Part shown: piece by piece, positions 50,960 to 60,474 of the stretch
Layout: each line of letters starts with the position of its first letter
Numbering within the stretch: position 1 is the first letter of the stretch
Position numbers and translations under genes: made by a program
Notes under the pieces: generated by a model
Seen by the model: only the letters and a program-made list of their open reading frames with translations
Databases searched by the model: none
Told to the model about the DNA's origin: nothing
NCBI RefSeq assembly: GCF_021531655.1
Contig: NZ_JADYUF010000003.1
Location: forward strand, 52,503-116,502
Direction: 5' to 3'
Length of the DNA stretch: 64,000 nt
Source: Leyella stercorea
Lineage (GTDB): Bacteria > Bacteroidota > Bacteroidia > Bacteroidales > Bacteroidaceae

Positions 50960-52702
50960 ATGAAATCTATAAAGACAACAATCATATTGCTCGCAGCGCT
51001 GCTCTCAATGGGCAGCTGCGACTTCCTTGACAAGGAACCGACAAGCGCTACGTCGGACACCTATCTCAAGACAGAAACCGAAGCTTCTTCGTTTCTAAAA
51101 GGCATCTACGCCATCCTCACCCAGCAGTCGTACTACGGTGGCAACTACTTCTACCTCGTAGGCGGTGATGACCTGGAACACTATGGTGGCGCTAACCGTG
51201 CTCCATTGAACGGTGGTCTTATCTGCAACAACGCTACATCGAGCGACTCATACGTAGCTTCGTTCTGGTATACACTCTATGCTGGTGTGAACCGCGCCAA
51301 CATCCTGCTCAGCCAGATTGAAGACATCAAGGACATGAAGCCTGCCAACCTCAAGCGCTATACAGCAGAGGCTCGCTTCCTTCGTGCTTTCTACTACTTC
51401 AATCTCGTAGAGTGCTGGGGCGACGTTCCTTTCTATACAGAGCCTGTGCTTGACGTGAAGAATCTGCAGCGTGCAGTGACACCGAGAGCCGAGATATACG
51501 ACTTCATCTGCAAAGAAATGGAAGAGAGCGCAGAAGACCTTCCTACAGCATCATCACTCAATTATGAGCCAGGACGAGTATCAAAGTCAGCAGCATGGGG
51601 CATTCTGGCACGTGTATATATGTTCCGTGCAGGTGAGTTCCACCGTATGAAGGTGGCTGAGAACAAGGCTGAGACCAAGAAGTACTTCACAGAGGCTGGC
51701 AAGTTTGCCAAGATGGTAATGACACAGGGACACAAGCTTGCTCCTAAATACTGGGACTACTTCATCGACCAGTGTGCCGACCGCTACAACACTACAGCCC
51801 CCGAGAGCATCTGGGAAGCAGAGTTTGCAGGCAATGGCAAGGGTACTATGACAACAGAGGGTCGTGTAGGCAACATTATCGGCATTCAGGGTCCAGATCT
51901 CTCAGAAAATAGTGCGTTTGTAGGCAAGAAAGACCCAGGTTATGGATATGCTTTCTTCTGGAGCACTCCGAAACTCTATGAGCTCTATACTTCAAATAAT
52001 GATATCAACCGTATGAACTGGTCGATTGCTCCGTTCAAGTACACACAATCTTTAGGAAAAGGTGGTGCTGTTGACGGCCGCGAGTTTGAAGTTGGTAAAC
52101 TTGCTGAGGTTAAGGGTCAGTATTGGGATGAGTCATTCCAGTATGGCGAGACTGAACCGGGTGCTACTATCGGTGACCGTGAGAAAGACCCGAAGAAAGC
52201 TTCTAAGTTCTACGACCGTTGCTGTGGCAAGTGGCGTCGCGAGTATGAGGCCGACAAGAAGAACAGAAACCTCACTGCTATCAACTTCCCGATTCTTCGC
52301 TACTCTGACGTTCTGCTTATGATTGCCGAGTGTGAGAACGAAATTAACGCTGCTCCAACTGATTTGGCTTACGATTGCATCAACGAGGTACGTGAACGTG
52401 CAGGCATTAGTAAGCTTTCACAAAATATGAACACTGAAGACTTCCGTCAGGCAATTAAGGACGAGCGTGCTATGGAGCTTTGCTTCGAAATGACACGTCG
52501 CTTCGACCTTATCCGTTGGGGTGAGTATGTACAGAACATGAACGCTCTTGTACAGCGTGCACAGTCGGGAGAGAACTGGAACCTCGGTCCTAACAACGTA
52601 CACACATACTTCAACATATCTGAAGCTTACAACTACTTCCCCATCCCTGCCTTGGAGCTGTCAGTAAACAAGCTCATCAAGGACAACAATCCAGGATGGT
52701 AA
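50960..52702 (+). CDS. SusD/RagB-family surface glycan-binding lipoprotein
   Basis: 580 aa. Lipoprotein signal with Cys20 in SMGSC, the SusD N-terminal repeats (GVNRANILLSQIE, RFLRAFYYFNLVECWGDVPF) and the C-terminal SusD domain (NFPILRYSDVLLMIAECENE, ERAMELCFEMTRRFDLIRWGEY, FPIPALELSVN). It covers the SusC channel at the cell surface and binds incoming glycan. It starts 40 bp after susC, so they share a transcript. Confidence 0.95.
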   Translation: MKSIKTTIILLAALLSMGSCDFLDKEPTSATSDTYLKTETEASSFLKGIYAILTQQSYYGGNYFYLVGGDDLEHYGGANRAPLNGGLICNNATSSDSYVASFWYTLYAGVNRANILLSQIEDIKDMKPANLKRYTAEARFLRAFYYFNLVECWGDVPFYTEPVLDVKNLQRAVTPRAEIYDFICKEMEESAEDLPTASSLNYEPGRVSKSAAWGILARVYMFRAGEFHRMKVAENKAETKKYFTEAGKFAKMVMTQGHKLAPKYWDYFIDQCADRYNTTAPESIWEAEFAGNGKGTMTTEGRVGNIIGIQGPDLSENSAFVGKKDPGYGYAFFWSTPKLYELYTSNNDINRMNWSIAPFKYTQSLGKGGAVDGREFEVGKLAEVKGQYWDESFQYGETEPGATIGDREKDPKKASKFYDRCCGKWRREYEADKKNRNLTAINFPILRYSDVLLMIAECENEINAAPTDLAYDCINEVRERAGISKLSQNMNTEDFRQAIKDERAMELCFEMTRRFDLIRWGEYVQNMNALVQRAQSGENWNLGPNNVHTYFNISEAYNYFPIPALELSVNKLIKDNNPGW

Positions 52703-52745
52703 AGTATTAGTTACTTGAAATTCAAACCAGTAAAAAAACAGAAAA

Positions 52746-53765
52746 ATGAAGAAAATTAAATATTATATATTCTTCCTGCTCGGTGCTGCAATGATTGCAA
52801 GTTGCGACAACGAGCTGACAGAAGACGTCAAGATGGGCATCCGCGTTGAACAGGACGGCGTGTCAATGCAGGGCGACGTCGTAACAGTAAAGGCTGGCAC
52901 ACCAGTAGTGTTCAACTTCTCAGGCGAACCCGACAACATCATGTTCTACAGCGGCGAGCCGGGTGCTGTATATGCACATCGTCAACGTACTGAAGTAGCT
53001 CCTGAGGATATCGAATCGGCAATACTGCACTTCAAGATTGGCACACAGTACGGCAAGACATACGAGAATACTCTCGAAATGTTAGTAAGCGACCAGTTTG
53101 AGGGTCTCGCCAAGAACGATTTCAAGAAGGACTCTGTACTCGTTGAGAAGTTTGCATGGAACGAGCTCGTTGCAAAGAGCGAACTTCCTGACAAGCCAAA
53201 CATTCAGAAAGAATACACTGTCGACGTAACAAAATATCTTGGCAAGCCTATGACACTGGCTATACACTACCAGGCTATTGACGATGCCAAGAACTCAATG
53301 CCACGTTACAACTTCTCTGAGATGTACATCGAGAACGTACGCAAGGACGGTATCGTGTCGAAGTTCATGCCGAGCCAGTACGGATTTACAGCTGTCAACA
53401 TGATGTGCAACCACCACCTCGAGAAGCAGGCTGGCATGAAGACCAACCGCGAGTACGGCACAATGACAAACAACACACCCGGTATCTGGAACGTGGTAAA
53501 TGCACAGAACGGTGGCTTCTACATCGCTGGCGGTGGCGGTAAGACAGGCAACAAAAACGGCTGGCTCGTTTCTGACGGCTTGATTACCACATACTGTGAA
53601 CCTGACCAGGGCACTGTCATCAAGAACATAACACAGAATGTTGAGAACTACACCTATACATATAATAAGGTGGGCGAATACAAGGCAACATTCATCGCAA
53701 CAAAGGTTAACTACAAGAATGATTCAAGAATGATGAAGGAGTTGACCATTAAGGTTGTTGAGTAA
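52746..53765 (+). CDS. DUF5017 surface lipoprotein (SusE-position glycan-binding candidate)
   Basis: 339 aa. Lipoprotein signal MKKIKYYIFFLLGAAMIASC with Cys at 20. The N-terminal beta domain has the DUF5017 pattern (AGTPVVFNFSGEPDNIMFYSG) and the rest is beta-rich. Proteins in this position after susD are commonly extra surface glycan-binding proteins; binding here is inferred from position and domain, not shown. A hairpin terminator follows directly, so the downstream enzyme genes may be expressed at a lower level. Confidence 0.85.
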   Translation: MKKIKYYIFFLLGAAMIASCDNELTEDVKMGIRVEQDGVSMQGDVVTVKAGTPVVFNFSGEPDNIMFYSGEPGAVYAHRQRTEVAPEDIESAILHFKIGTQYGKTYENTLEMLVSDQFEGLAKNDFKKDSVLVEKFAWNELVAKSELPDKPNIQKEYTVDVTKYLGKPMTLAIHYQAIDDAKNSMPRYNFSEMYIENVRKDGIVSKFMPSQYGFTAVNMMCNHHLEKQAGMKTNREYGTMTNNTPGIWNVVNAQNGGFYIAGGGGKTGNKNGWLVSDGLITTYCEPDQGTVIKNITQNVENYTYTYNKVGEYKATFIATKVNYKNDSRMMKELTIKVVE

Positions 53766-53772
53766 TATTAAG

Positions 53773-53804
53773 AGAGGGTGTGTCAATCACACCCTCCTTT
53801 TAAC
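53773..53804 (+). terminator. Intra-locus terminator/attenuator
   Basis: GAGGGTGTG pairs with CACACCCTC across TCAAT, followed by CTTTTAACTCTTTT. It lies between the DUF5017 gene and the PL8 lyase gene inside an otherwise continuous operon. Confidence 0.7.
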
Positions 53805-53851
53805 TCTTTTAACTCCTTAAGCTCATAAAAGAAACGAAATCCGATATCAAA

Positions 53852-56800
53852 ATGAACCTAAAGAACAACATACTCGCCACCGTCATCGGCTTAAGCGGCG
53901 TATGTGCAACAGCACAAGCCCAGATGTACGACGACCCTCGTATGTTCTCGTTTGAGAACAAGCAGGAACTCTCGTATATCAAGACCTGCAAGTCGGCCGT
54001 TGAACTGAGTGACGCGCATTGGAGAAACGGCAAGACTTCATTGCAGTGGACATTCCAGCCAGGTGCCTCGCTGTCAATAAAGAAAGACTTGCAGTTTGAG
54101 CCGCTCGACAAGAGCGGTGTCGACAACTATCTGTCGGCTTTCATCGTATGGGTATACAACGAACAACCTCAGAAGGACAAACAAATCCGTTTCAACTTCC
54201 TGAAGGACGGCAAGCAGTGCACCTCATTTCCCGTCAACATCAACTTCCGTGGTTGGCGTGGTATATGGGTTTGCTACGAACGCGACATGGAGGGCACTCC
54301 CGAAGTGGGCATGAACGAGATACGTATCGACGCTCCCGACGTTAAGGGCAAGCTCTACTTCGACCATCTCATCACTGCCATCAAGGTAGACCCGCGTCAG
54401 CAGACTGCCGATATGCAGATTCCTTTTGTCAACAAGAAGACAAAGACCCATTGGCTTGTGGTATTGAAGAACTACAATACTCAGCCCGATATTCCGTTGA
54501 CCGAACTCACACAGCAGAACCGCCAACAGATAAAGGTTATCGAAGAGCGATTCCGTGAACTCATCTATACACCAAGCAAGTTGTACCCGAAGCACATGGA
54601 CGAGCTTCGCTCGAAGTTTGCCAAGTACAACATCAGCCGCAAGAACGGCAACATCACGGGTACACCTATCTGGTATGTACGCCACGCCGAGGCTTACGAG
54701 CGCATCATCAAGCCGTGGGACAAGAACATATTGACCCGCACGGGTTTTGAAATGCTTGAGTATTTCAATCTTATGCAGAAGATTGCATTCGCATGGAACA
54801 ACGCTACCGAAGCTTCCGACAAGGCCGAACTGAAGAAGATGTTCCTACTCATGTACGACAACATAACCGACCAGGGTGTGTGCTGGGGCAGCTGCTGGGG
54901 CAATGTACATCACTATGGCTACTCGCTGCGTAACATGTATTCAGCCTATTTCCTTATGAAGGATGTGCTGCGCGAGGAAGGTAAGCTTGAAGAGGCTGTG
55001 AACACCATGATATGGTACTCGCAGACCAACGAGCTGTACACAAAACCAGTAGAAAACGGTATGGACATGGACACATTCAATACCGCCGCACAGGGTTGCA
55101 TGGCAAGCATATTGCTCATGGACGATTCGCCTGAGAAATTACGCTATCTGCGCTCTTGCAGCCGTTGGCTCGACTGGGGCTGCCGTCCGGCACAAGGATT
55201 GAACGACTCGTTCAAGATTGACGGTTCTGCTTATCATCACTGCAACAACTATCCTGCATATGCTATCGGAGGACTGAGCGGAGCAACACAGATGATATAC
55301 CTGTTCAGCGGAACCGATTTTGCAGTAGGTGAACTGGCTCATCAGACTGTAAAGAACGCGCTTCTGGCTATGCGTTTCTACTGCAACAAGCTGGAGTTCC
55401 CACTCTCTATGTCGGGCAGACATCCCGACGGCAAGGGCAAGCTAATGCCGATACATTATGGTTACATGGCTCTCTCAGGCACACCCGACGGCAAACAACG
55501 GTTCGACCGTGAGATGGGTAACGCCTATCTACGACTTGCCACTAACGTAAAGAACGTACTCGACAAGAAGATAAAGCAGAAAATCGTAACAATGGGAAGT
55601 ACTCCCGAAGACGATCCGCAAGGCAATATGGCACTGGGCTATGCCTGTGTATCGGTACAGAGACGCAACAACTGGTCGGCAGTGGTACGCGGACACAGCC
55701 GCTATCTGTGGGATGCCGAGCACTACATCGGCGAGAACCTTTACGGTCGCTACCTCGGATTCGGAAGCTTGCAGATTCTGACTGCACCTACAGGAACCGA
55801 CGTTACACCGAAGACAAGCGGATGGCAACAGCCTGGATTTGACTGGAACCGCATACCAGGTACTACATCTATCCATCTGCCTTGGGCAGAACTGAAGGCT
55901 CAGGTACGCAACGTGGACACCTTCTCGGGTGTAGAAGAAATGCTGCTATCGGACGAAGCCTTTGCAGGCGGACTCTCACAGCGTGGCGTAAACGGCAACT
56001 TTGGAATGAAGCTGCACGAGCATGACAAGTACGACGGATCGCATAGAGCACGCAAGTCGTTCCACTTCTTCGACAACGTGATTGTTTGTCTCGGCACTGG
56101 CATTGAGAATACCGACTCTAAGCACAACACTGAGACAACAGTATTCCAGATGGCTGCTACTGACGGCAAGGCACAGAACTATTGGAAGAACTACGCTGTA
56201 GGCAACGGCAAGTCATGGCTCGACCACGCTGGCACGGGATATTATACTCCGCAACCGGTTAAGTTCACAGGTCTTGTAAAGCAGGAATCACGTATGCAGA
56301 ACACCGACAAGCAGACCGAAGGACAGTGGGCATCGCTCTACTTCGACCACGGTAAGGCTCCGAAGAACGCTTCGTACGAGTATGCTGTTATCCCTCAGAC
56401 CACACGCGAGAAGATTGACGCCTTCGCTGCCGCTCCTACCTACAAGGTACTGCGCGCCGACAACGAGGCTCACATCGTAAGCTCTGACGCTACTCACACC
56501 GTATCGTATGTACTGTTCGAGACTCCGAAGGACGTACTGCCCGGCGGTCCGCTGCTCAAGGCAGACACCACATGTCTGGCAATGGTACGCATGATAAACT
56601 CCAAGAAGATGCTGCTCACCGTGACACAGCCCGACCTGGCGCTCTATCGCGGACCAAACGACGACATATACAAGGACGGCAAACGTGTGGAGCGTAGCGT
56701 ATACAGCCGCAAATGGCGCAGCAACGCAAGCCAGGAGATTCCCGTTCGCGTGACACTGCGCGGTAAGTGGAACTTCACTGGTAACGAAGCCATCAAACTC

Positions 56801-56881
56801 GTAGAGCAGACCAAAAAGTCGACAACTATCGAGTTTGTATGCACCGACGGATTGAGCTTCAATGTAGAGCTGGAGAAATAA
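53852..56881 (+). CDS. PL8 chondroitin sulfate ABC lyase-like polysaccharide lyase
   Basis: 1009 aa, exported (signal to QAQ, about residue 24). The N-terminal Lyase_N galactose-binding-like domain spans about 25-185 ([36 protein letters not shown]). The alpha/alpha toroid spans about 230-600 and includes [18 protein letters not shown] with Tyr461, His462 and His463 as catalytic candidates. Beta-sandwich domains follow to the end. By family it cleaves chondroitin sulfate, dermatan sulfate and hyaluronan by beta-elimination, leaving unsaturated uronic acid ends. The GH88 enzyme downstream uses exactly that product. Confidence 0.93.
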   Translation: MNLKNNILATVIGLSGVCATAQAQMYDDPRMFSFENKQELSYIKTCKSAVELSDAHWRNGKTSLQWTFQPGASLSIKKDLQFEPLDKSGVDNYLSAFIVWVYNEQPQKDKQIRFNFLKDGKQCTSFPVNINFRGWRGIWVCYERDMEGTPEVGMNEIRIDAPDVKGKLYFDHLITAIKVDPRQQTADMQIPFVNKKTKTHWLVVLKNYNTQPDIPLTELTQQNRQQIKVIEERFRELIYTPSKLYPKHMDELRSKFAKYNISRKNGNITGTPIWYVRHAEAYERIIKPWDKNILTRTGFEMLEYFNLMQKIAFAWNNATEASDKAELKKMFLLMYDNITDQGVCWGSCWGNVHHYGYSLRNMYSAYFLMKDVLREEGKLEEAVNTMIWYSQTNELYTKPVENGMDMDTFNTAAQGCMASILLMDDSPEKLRYLRSCSRWLDWGCRPAQGLNDSFKIDGSAYHHCNNYPAYAIGGLSGATQMIYLFSGTDFAVGELAHQTVKNALLAMRFYCNKLEFPLSMSGRHPDGKGKLMPIHYGYMALSGTPDGKQRFDREMGNAYLRLATNVKNVLDKKIKQKIVTMGSTPEDDPQGNMALGYACVSVQRRNNWSAVVRGHSRYLWDAEHYIGENLYGRYLGFGSLQILTAPTGTDVTPKTSGWQQPGFDWNRIPGTTSIHLPWAELKAQVRNVDTFSGVEEMLLSDEAFAGGLSQRGVNGNFGMKLHEHDKYDGSHRARKSFHFFDNVIVCLGTGIENTDSKHNTETTVFQMAATDGKAQNYWKNYAVGNGKSWLDHAGTGYYTPQPVKFTGLVKQESRMQNTDKQTEGQWASLYFDHGKAPKNASYEYAVIPQTTREKIDAFAAAPTYKVLRADNEAHIVSSDATHTVSYVLFETPKDVLPGGPLLKADTTCLAMVRMINSKKMLLTVTQPDLALYRGPNDDIYKDGKRVERSVYSRKWRSNASQEIPVRVTLRGKWNFTGNEAIKLVEQTKKSTTIEFVCTDGLSFNVELEK

Positions 56882-56918
56882 ATAGTAATAAAGAAATAAA
56901 AAACTAATAACAAAACAA

Positions 56919-58190
56919 ATGAATAACATTAACAAGACAATTGCTGCCTTATTCATGGTAGCTACTTTCCTTCCGATGTCTGCACAGACAACAGCTAAGA
57001 AAGAATGCTGCAAGGAGAAGACAGAGTGTGGCAAGACATTGTGCTGCAAGACTGGCTGCGAGAAAATGAAGCAGCGCATGGACAAGACAGCAAGTGACGA
57101 CGTTAACTTCGCTACTCGTCAGTACACTCTCATGCTCGACCAGGTAGGTCGCAAGGGCAAGGTGAACAACCCACGTACTATCGACAAGTTGGGCCGTCTG
57201 GTTTGTGTTCCTATCGACGACTGGTGCTCAGGCTTCTTCGCTGGCGACCTCTGGGAGATGTACAAGCTCACAGGCGACAAGCAGTGGGCAGTACAGGCTA
57301 AGCGATTCACTGAGAACCTCGACTCTATACAGTACCTCACATGGCACCACGACGTTGGCTTCATGATTGGCAGCAGCTACCTCAACGGCTACCGCATCAA
57401 TCCTTCGAAGGCTTACAAGAAGGTAATCGTTCAGACTGCCAAGTCGCTCAGCACACGTTTCCGCAAGGGAGCTGGCGTTATCCAGTCATGGAATGTTGAC
57501 CGCGGATGGCAGTCGAAGCGCGGATGGACTTGTCCGGTTATCATCGACAACATGATGAACCTTGAACTTCTGTTTGAGGCTACAAAGCTCAGTGGCGACT
57601 CTACATACTGGAAGGTGGCAACAAGCCACGCTGACGCTACTCTGAAGAACCACTTCCGCGAGGACGGCAGCTGCTACCACGTAATCGACTACAACCCCAA
57701 CACAGGTGAGGTTCTGCACAAGCACACAGCTCAGGGCTACGCTCACGAGAGTGTATGGGCACGCGGACAGGCTTGGGCTATCTACGGCTTCACAGTTTGC
57801 TACCGCTATACAAAGAACAAGAAGTATCTCGACCAGGCTGTACGCACACTCAACATGATGTTGCGCCACCCGAACATGCCGAACGACCTCGTTCCTTACT
57901 GGGACCTAAATGCTCCCAATATTCCTAACGAGCCGCGCGACGTTTCTACAGCTGCCTGCATCGCTTCTGCTCTGTATGAAATGGATAAGTATCTGCCCGA
58001 GAACGGCTACCATAGCCTTGCTGACCGCATCATGACATCGCTCTCTTCACCTGCTTACCTCGCTGAGCTTGGCAAGAACGGATGCTGGTTGCTTATGCAC
58101 TCTGTAGGTAGTATTCCTCACGGTGCCGAAATCGACGTTCCTCTGAACTATGCCGACTACTACTTCTTGGAGGCTTTGAACAGAAGATAA
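56919..58190 (+). CDS. GH88 unsaturated glucuronyl hydrolase with Cys-rich N-terminal insert
   Basis: 423 aa. Signal peptide to about residue 23 (SAQ), then a segment with six Cys within about 25 residues (ECCKEKTECGKTLCCKTGC at residues 30-48), then the GH88 (alpha/alpha)6 barrel (TWHHDVGFMIGSSYLNGYR, HESVWARGQAWAIYGF, NEPRDVSTAACIASALYE). The enzyme hydrates and removes the 4,5-unsaturated uronic acid from disaccharides made by PL8. The Cys cluster is not part of the usual family and could bind metal or form disulfides. It starts 38 bp after the PL8 gene. Confidence 0.93.
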   Translation: MNNINKTIAALFMVATFLPMSAQTTAKKECCKEKTECGKTLCCKTGCEKMKQRMDKTASDDVNFATRQYTLMLDQVGRKGKVNNPRTIDKLGRLVCVPIDDWCSGFFAGDLWEMYKLTGDKQWAVQAKRFTENLDSIQYLTWHHDVGFMIGSSYLNGYRINPSKAYKKVIVQTAKSLSTRFRKGAGVIQSWNVDRGWQSKRGWTCPVIIDNMMNLELLFEATKLSGDSTYWKVATSHADATLKNHFREDGSCYHVIDYNPNTGEVLHKHTAQGYAHESVWARGQAWAIYGFTVCYRYTKNKKYLDQAVRTLNMMLRHPNMPNDLVPYWDLNAPNIPNEPRDVSTAACIASALYEMDKYLPENGYHSLADRIMTSLSSPAYLAELGKNGCWLLMHSVGSIPHGAEIDVPLNYADYYFLEALNRR

Positions 58191-58206
58191 TAAACAAATA
58201 AAACCC

Positions 58207-58266
58207 AAAGCCCCACCCCCTGACCCCTCCCCCGCAGGGAGGGGTCAGGGGGTGGGGCTTCTTTTT
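58207..58266 (+). terminator. GC-rich long hairpin with T-run; intra-locus attenuator
   Basis: Arms AAGCCCCACCCCCTGACCCC and GGGGTCAGGGGGTGGGGCTT pair perfectly (with further pairs inside) and are followed by CTTTTTT. It sits between GH88 and the beta-helix gene. The sequence resembles the palindromes at 6813 and 63963. Confidence 0.85.
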
Positions 58267-58271
58267 TACTT

Positions 58272-60098
58272 ATGAAAAAACTATTTACCATTCTATTTGC
58301 GGCTTTGTCCGCCACAACTTCGCTTCATGCCCAAACCACCACACCGGCATGGCAGAAGTTTGTGAACAATGCAGACGACAATGTTCTGCTTGACTTCTCG
58401 TATGCCGGCTATCATCACGGCACCGAACTGCCTGTTGACGAAAGAGACGTGAATGTACTTGCCAAGAAACTTGGCTATAAAGTATATAATGTATGCGACT
58501 ATGGCGCTATACGTGACGACGGAAAGTCTGACCGTAAAGCATTTGAGGATATTATTAATAAAATAGGCAGAGGCAAGCCTAATGCTAAAGCCATTATCTA
58601 TTTCCCCGAGGGTGAGTATATTCTGCACTCTAAAGACGACAATACAACAAACGCAGAAACAGGCAAGGTGACATCAAACACCCTAAACCTTGTGATGGGA
58701 CACGTTATCATCAAGGGTGCCGGACGCGACAAAACCTTCCTCACAATGGAAGACCCTATGCTGCCTACCGACCCAAATGTTATGTACAGCTCGCCTAAAA
58801 TGATTTCTATCCGTCATAATGGAGGTAAAGGCGACTCACCGCTTACTAAAGTGACAGGTTCTGCCAAGAAGGGCGACATGTCGATTGAGGTAGTAGACGC
58901 ATCAAAATTGAAAGTTGGCGATTGGGTGAAACTTATCTTACTTAACAATGACAAGGAAGTCATAGAGGAAGAACTTAAACCATATCCAGTTCAAAGTTCT
59001 ATGACAAACCTTATTAATAAAGGTGTTAACGTAGTAGACCGCCATCAGATAAAGTCAATAGACGGAAATCGCATCGTCTTTGAAGAACCTATCATGCACG
59101 CTGTCAATCCTGCCTACGGATGGGAGATAACGACATACTTACACTATGAAGAGGTAGGTGTAGAAGACCTTACTTTCAAAGGAAAAGCCAAGAAAAATTT
59201 CCATCACCACGCAGGTTGGGAAGACGACGGAGCCTACAAGCCGCTCGACTTTATGCGACAAGTTAACTCATGGGTGCGTCGTGTAGACTTCATCAGCATC
59301 AGCGAATGTATGACATTCTCAGAATGTGCCAACTGCTTCTTGCTCGACTCTGAGATAAGCGGCAACCGTGGACACTCATCGGTACGTATGCAATATTCTG
59401 CTCGCGGATTTATCGGCAAGGTATGGGATCATAGCAACGGCTATCTGAATGACGACAAAGAATTCAAAGAGTATAAGGAGAACCTCGGACAGTATCATGC
59501 TTGCGGCATCTCAAAGCAGAGCATAGGCAACGTGATATGGCAGTGTCATTGGGGCGACGACTCATGCTTTGAAAGCCACGCCACTCAGCCACGTGCTTCA
59601 CTCTTCGACCAGTGCTGCGGTGGATTTATGCAGTTCCGTATGGGTGGTGCCCTTGATCAGTTGCCCAATCATTTGGACGACCTGACAATGTGGAACTTCA
59701 ACTGCCTTGCCACAAATCCTAACGACCCAAAAGAATTCAACTGGTGGATATACGATCAAAAAAACGGCTGGTATAAGACGCTTCCTCCTACATTCGTTGG
59801 ATTCCACGGCAAAAACGTTTCGTTCAAGGAAGACGAGATGAAACTCAACGAAAACCAGGGTAAGGAAGTTTTGCCAGGTTCGCTTTATGAGGCACAGCTT
59901 ACACGTCGACTTGGAAGTACACCGCAATGGCTTATCGATGCCAAGAACATAACAACTGGTATTGAGTCGGTTAAAACATTTGAGAATACCGACAACTCAG
60001 ACAACAAGACATACGATCTGAACGGTATGCCTGTAGGCAAGAACTATAAGGGCGTTGTCGTGAAGAAAGGAAAGAAAATGCTTAACGGCGTTATGTAA
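58272..60098 (+). CDS. Pectate-lyase-like beta-helix protein (DUF4955 type), candidate polysaccharide lyase
   Basis: 608 aa, exported (signal to LHAQ). Residues about 65-140 carry the pectate-lyase-3 start (VYNVCDYGAIRDDGKSDRKA, YFPEGEYIL), and a right-handed beta-helix follows to about 560, with dense Asp/His/Cys positions (WGDDSCFESHA, FDQCCGGFMQF). The end (TYDLNGMPVGKNYKGVVVKK) looks like a type IX secretion tail. The start codon lies only a few bases after a strong hairpin. Family PL29, founded by a glycosaminoglycan lyase from B. thetaiotaomicron, is a candidate to test. I claim only the fold and export with confidence; the substrate is inferred from the neighbours. Confidence 0.78.
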   Translation: MKKLFTILFAALSATTSLHAQTTTPAWQKFVNNADDNVLLDFSYAGYHHGTELPVDERDVNVLAKKLGYKVYNVCDYGAIRDDGKSDRKAFEDIINKIGRGKPNAKAIIYFPEGEYILHSKDDNTTNAETGKVTSNTLNLVMGHVIIKGAGRDKTFLTMEDPMLPTDPNVMYSSPKMISIRHNGGKGDSPLTKVTGSAKKGDMSIEVVDASKLKVGDWVKLILLNNDKEVIEEELKPYPVQSSMTNLINKGVNVVDRHQIKSIDGNRIVFEEPIMHAVNPAYGWEITTYLHYEEVGVEDLTFKGKAKKNFHHHAGWEDDGAYKPLDFMRQVNSWVRRVDFISISECMTFSECANCFLLDSEISGNRGHSSVRMQYSARGFIGKVWDHSNGYLNDDKEFKEYKENLGQYHACGISKQSIGNVIWQCHWGDDSCFESHATQPRASLFDQCCGGFMQFRMGGALDQLPNHLDDLTMWNFNCLATNPNDPKEFNWWIYDQKNGWYKTLPPTFVGFHGKNVSFKEDEMKLNENQGKEVLPGSLYEAQLTRRLGSTPQWLIDAKNITTGIESVKTFENTDNSDNKTYDLNGMPVGKNYKGVVVKKGKKMLNGVM

Positions 60099-60142
60099 AC
60101 GTTGCAGGCATTACACATTGAACTTTTTTGTAATGCAAATAT

Positions 60143-60176
60143 TAGGAGGCTATGGCGGGGACGCCATAGCCTCCTA
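60143..60176. terminator. Perfect palindrome, TAGGAGGCTATGGCG family copy 3; bidirectional terminator
   Basis: TAGGAGGCTATGGCG pairs over 15 bp with CGCCATAGCCTCCTA around GGGA. It lies between convergent genes, and the DUF721 stop codon TAG (60174-60176) is part of the right arm. Copies 1 and 2 share the left arm only. Confidence 0.75.
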
Positions 60177-60464
60177 ATATATCCTGACATCAACAATCAC
60201 CTGACTGCCCACTGACTCATTGATACGCTTCACAATACGTGAGCGCATCATGGTGAGGTCCTGACGAAGCGCAGGATTGAGAATCTTGACAAAAAGAGTC
60301 TGATTCTTGATGAACTTCTCGCCCGTATAGCGGGCAATAGAAGGTCCCATAAGCGTGTCCCAAGCATCCACAGCACGCTTCTGCAGCAAGGGAGTTTCGA
60401 GTCCCTCGCGGCGCAAATACATATTCAGCAAGTCGCTGATAGATTGAACATCACGTCTGAACAT
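60174..60464 (-). CDS. DUF721 (DciA-like) protein
   Basis: 96 aa from MFRRDVQSISDLL; an ATG at 60503 would overlap recF more. It is the DUF721 pattern: an N-terminal helix pair, KRAVDAWDTLMGPSIARYTG, FVKILNPALRQDLTMMRSRI and a hydrophobic beta end (VIVDVRIY). Members of this family include DciA, which loads the replicative helicase; whether this Bacteroidales version does so is inference. It starts 10 bp after the recF stop, consistent with a recF-DUF721 operon. Its stop codon lies in an intergenic palindrome. Confidence 0.85.
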   Translation of the reverse strand: MFRRDVQSISDLLNMYLRREGLETPLLQKRAVDAWDTLMGPSIARYTGEKFIKNQTLFVKILNPALRQDLTMMRSRIVKRINESVGSQVIVDVRIY

Positions 60465-60474
60465 TGTCTTTATC

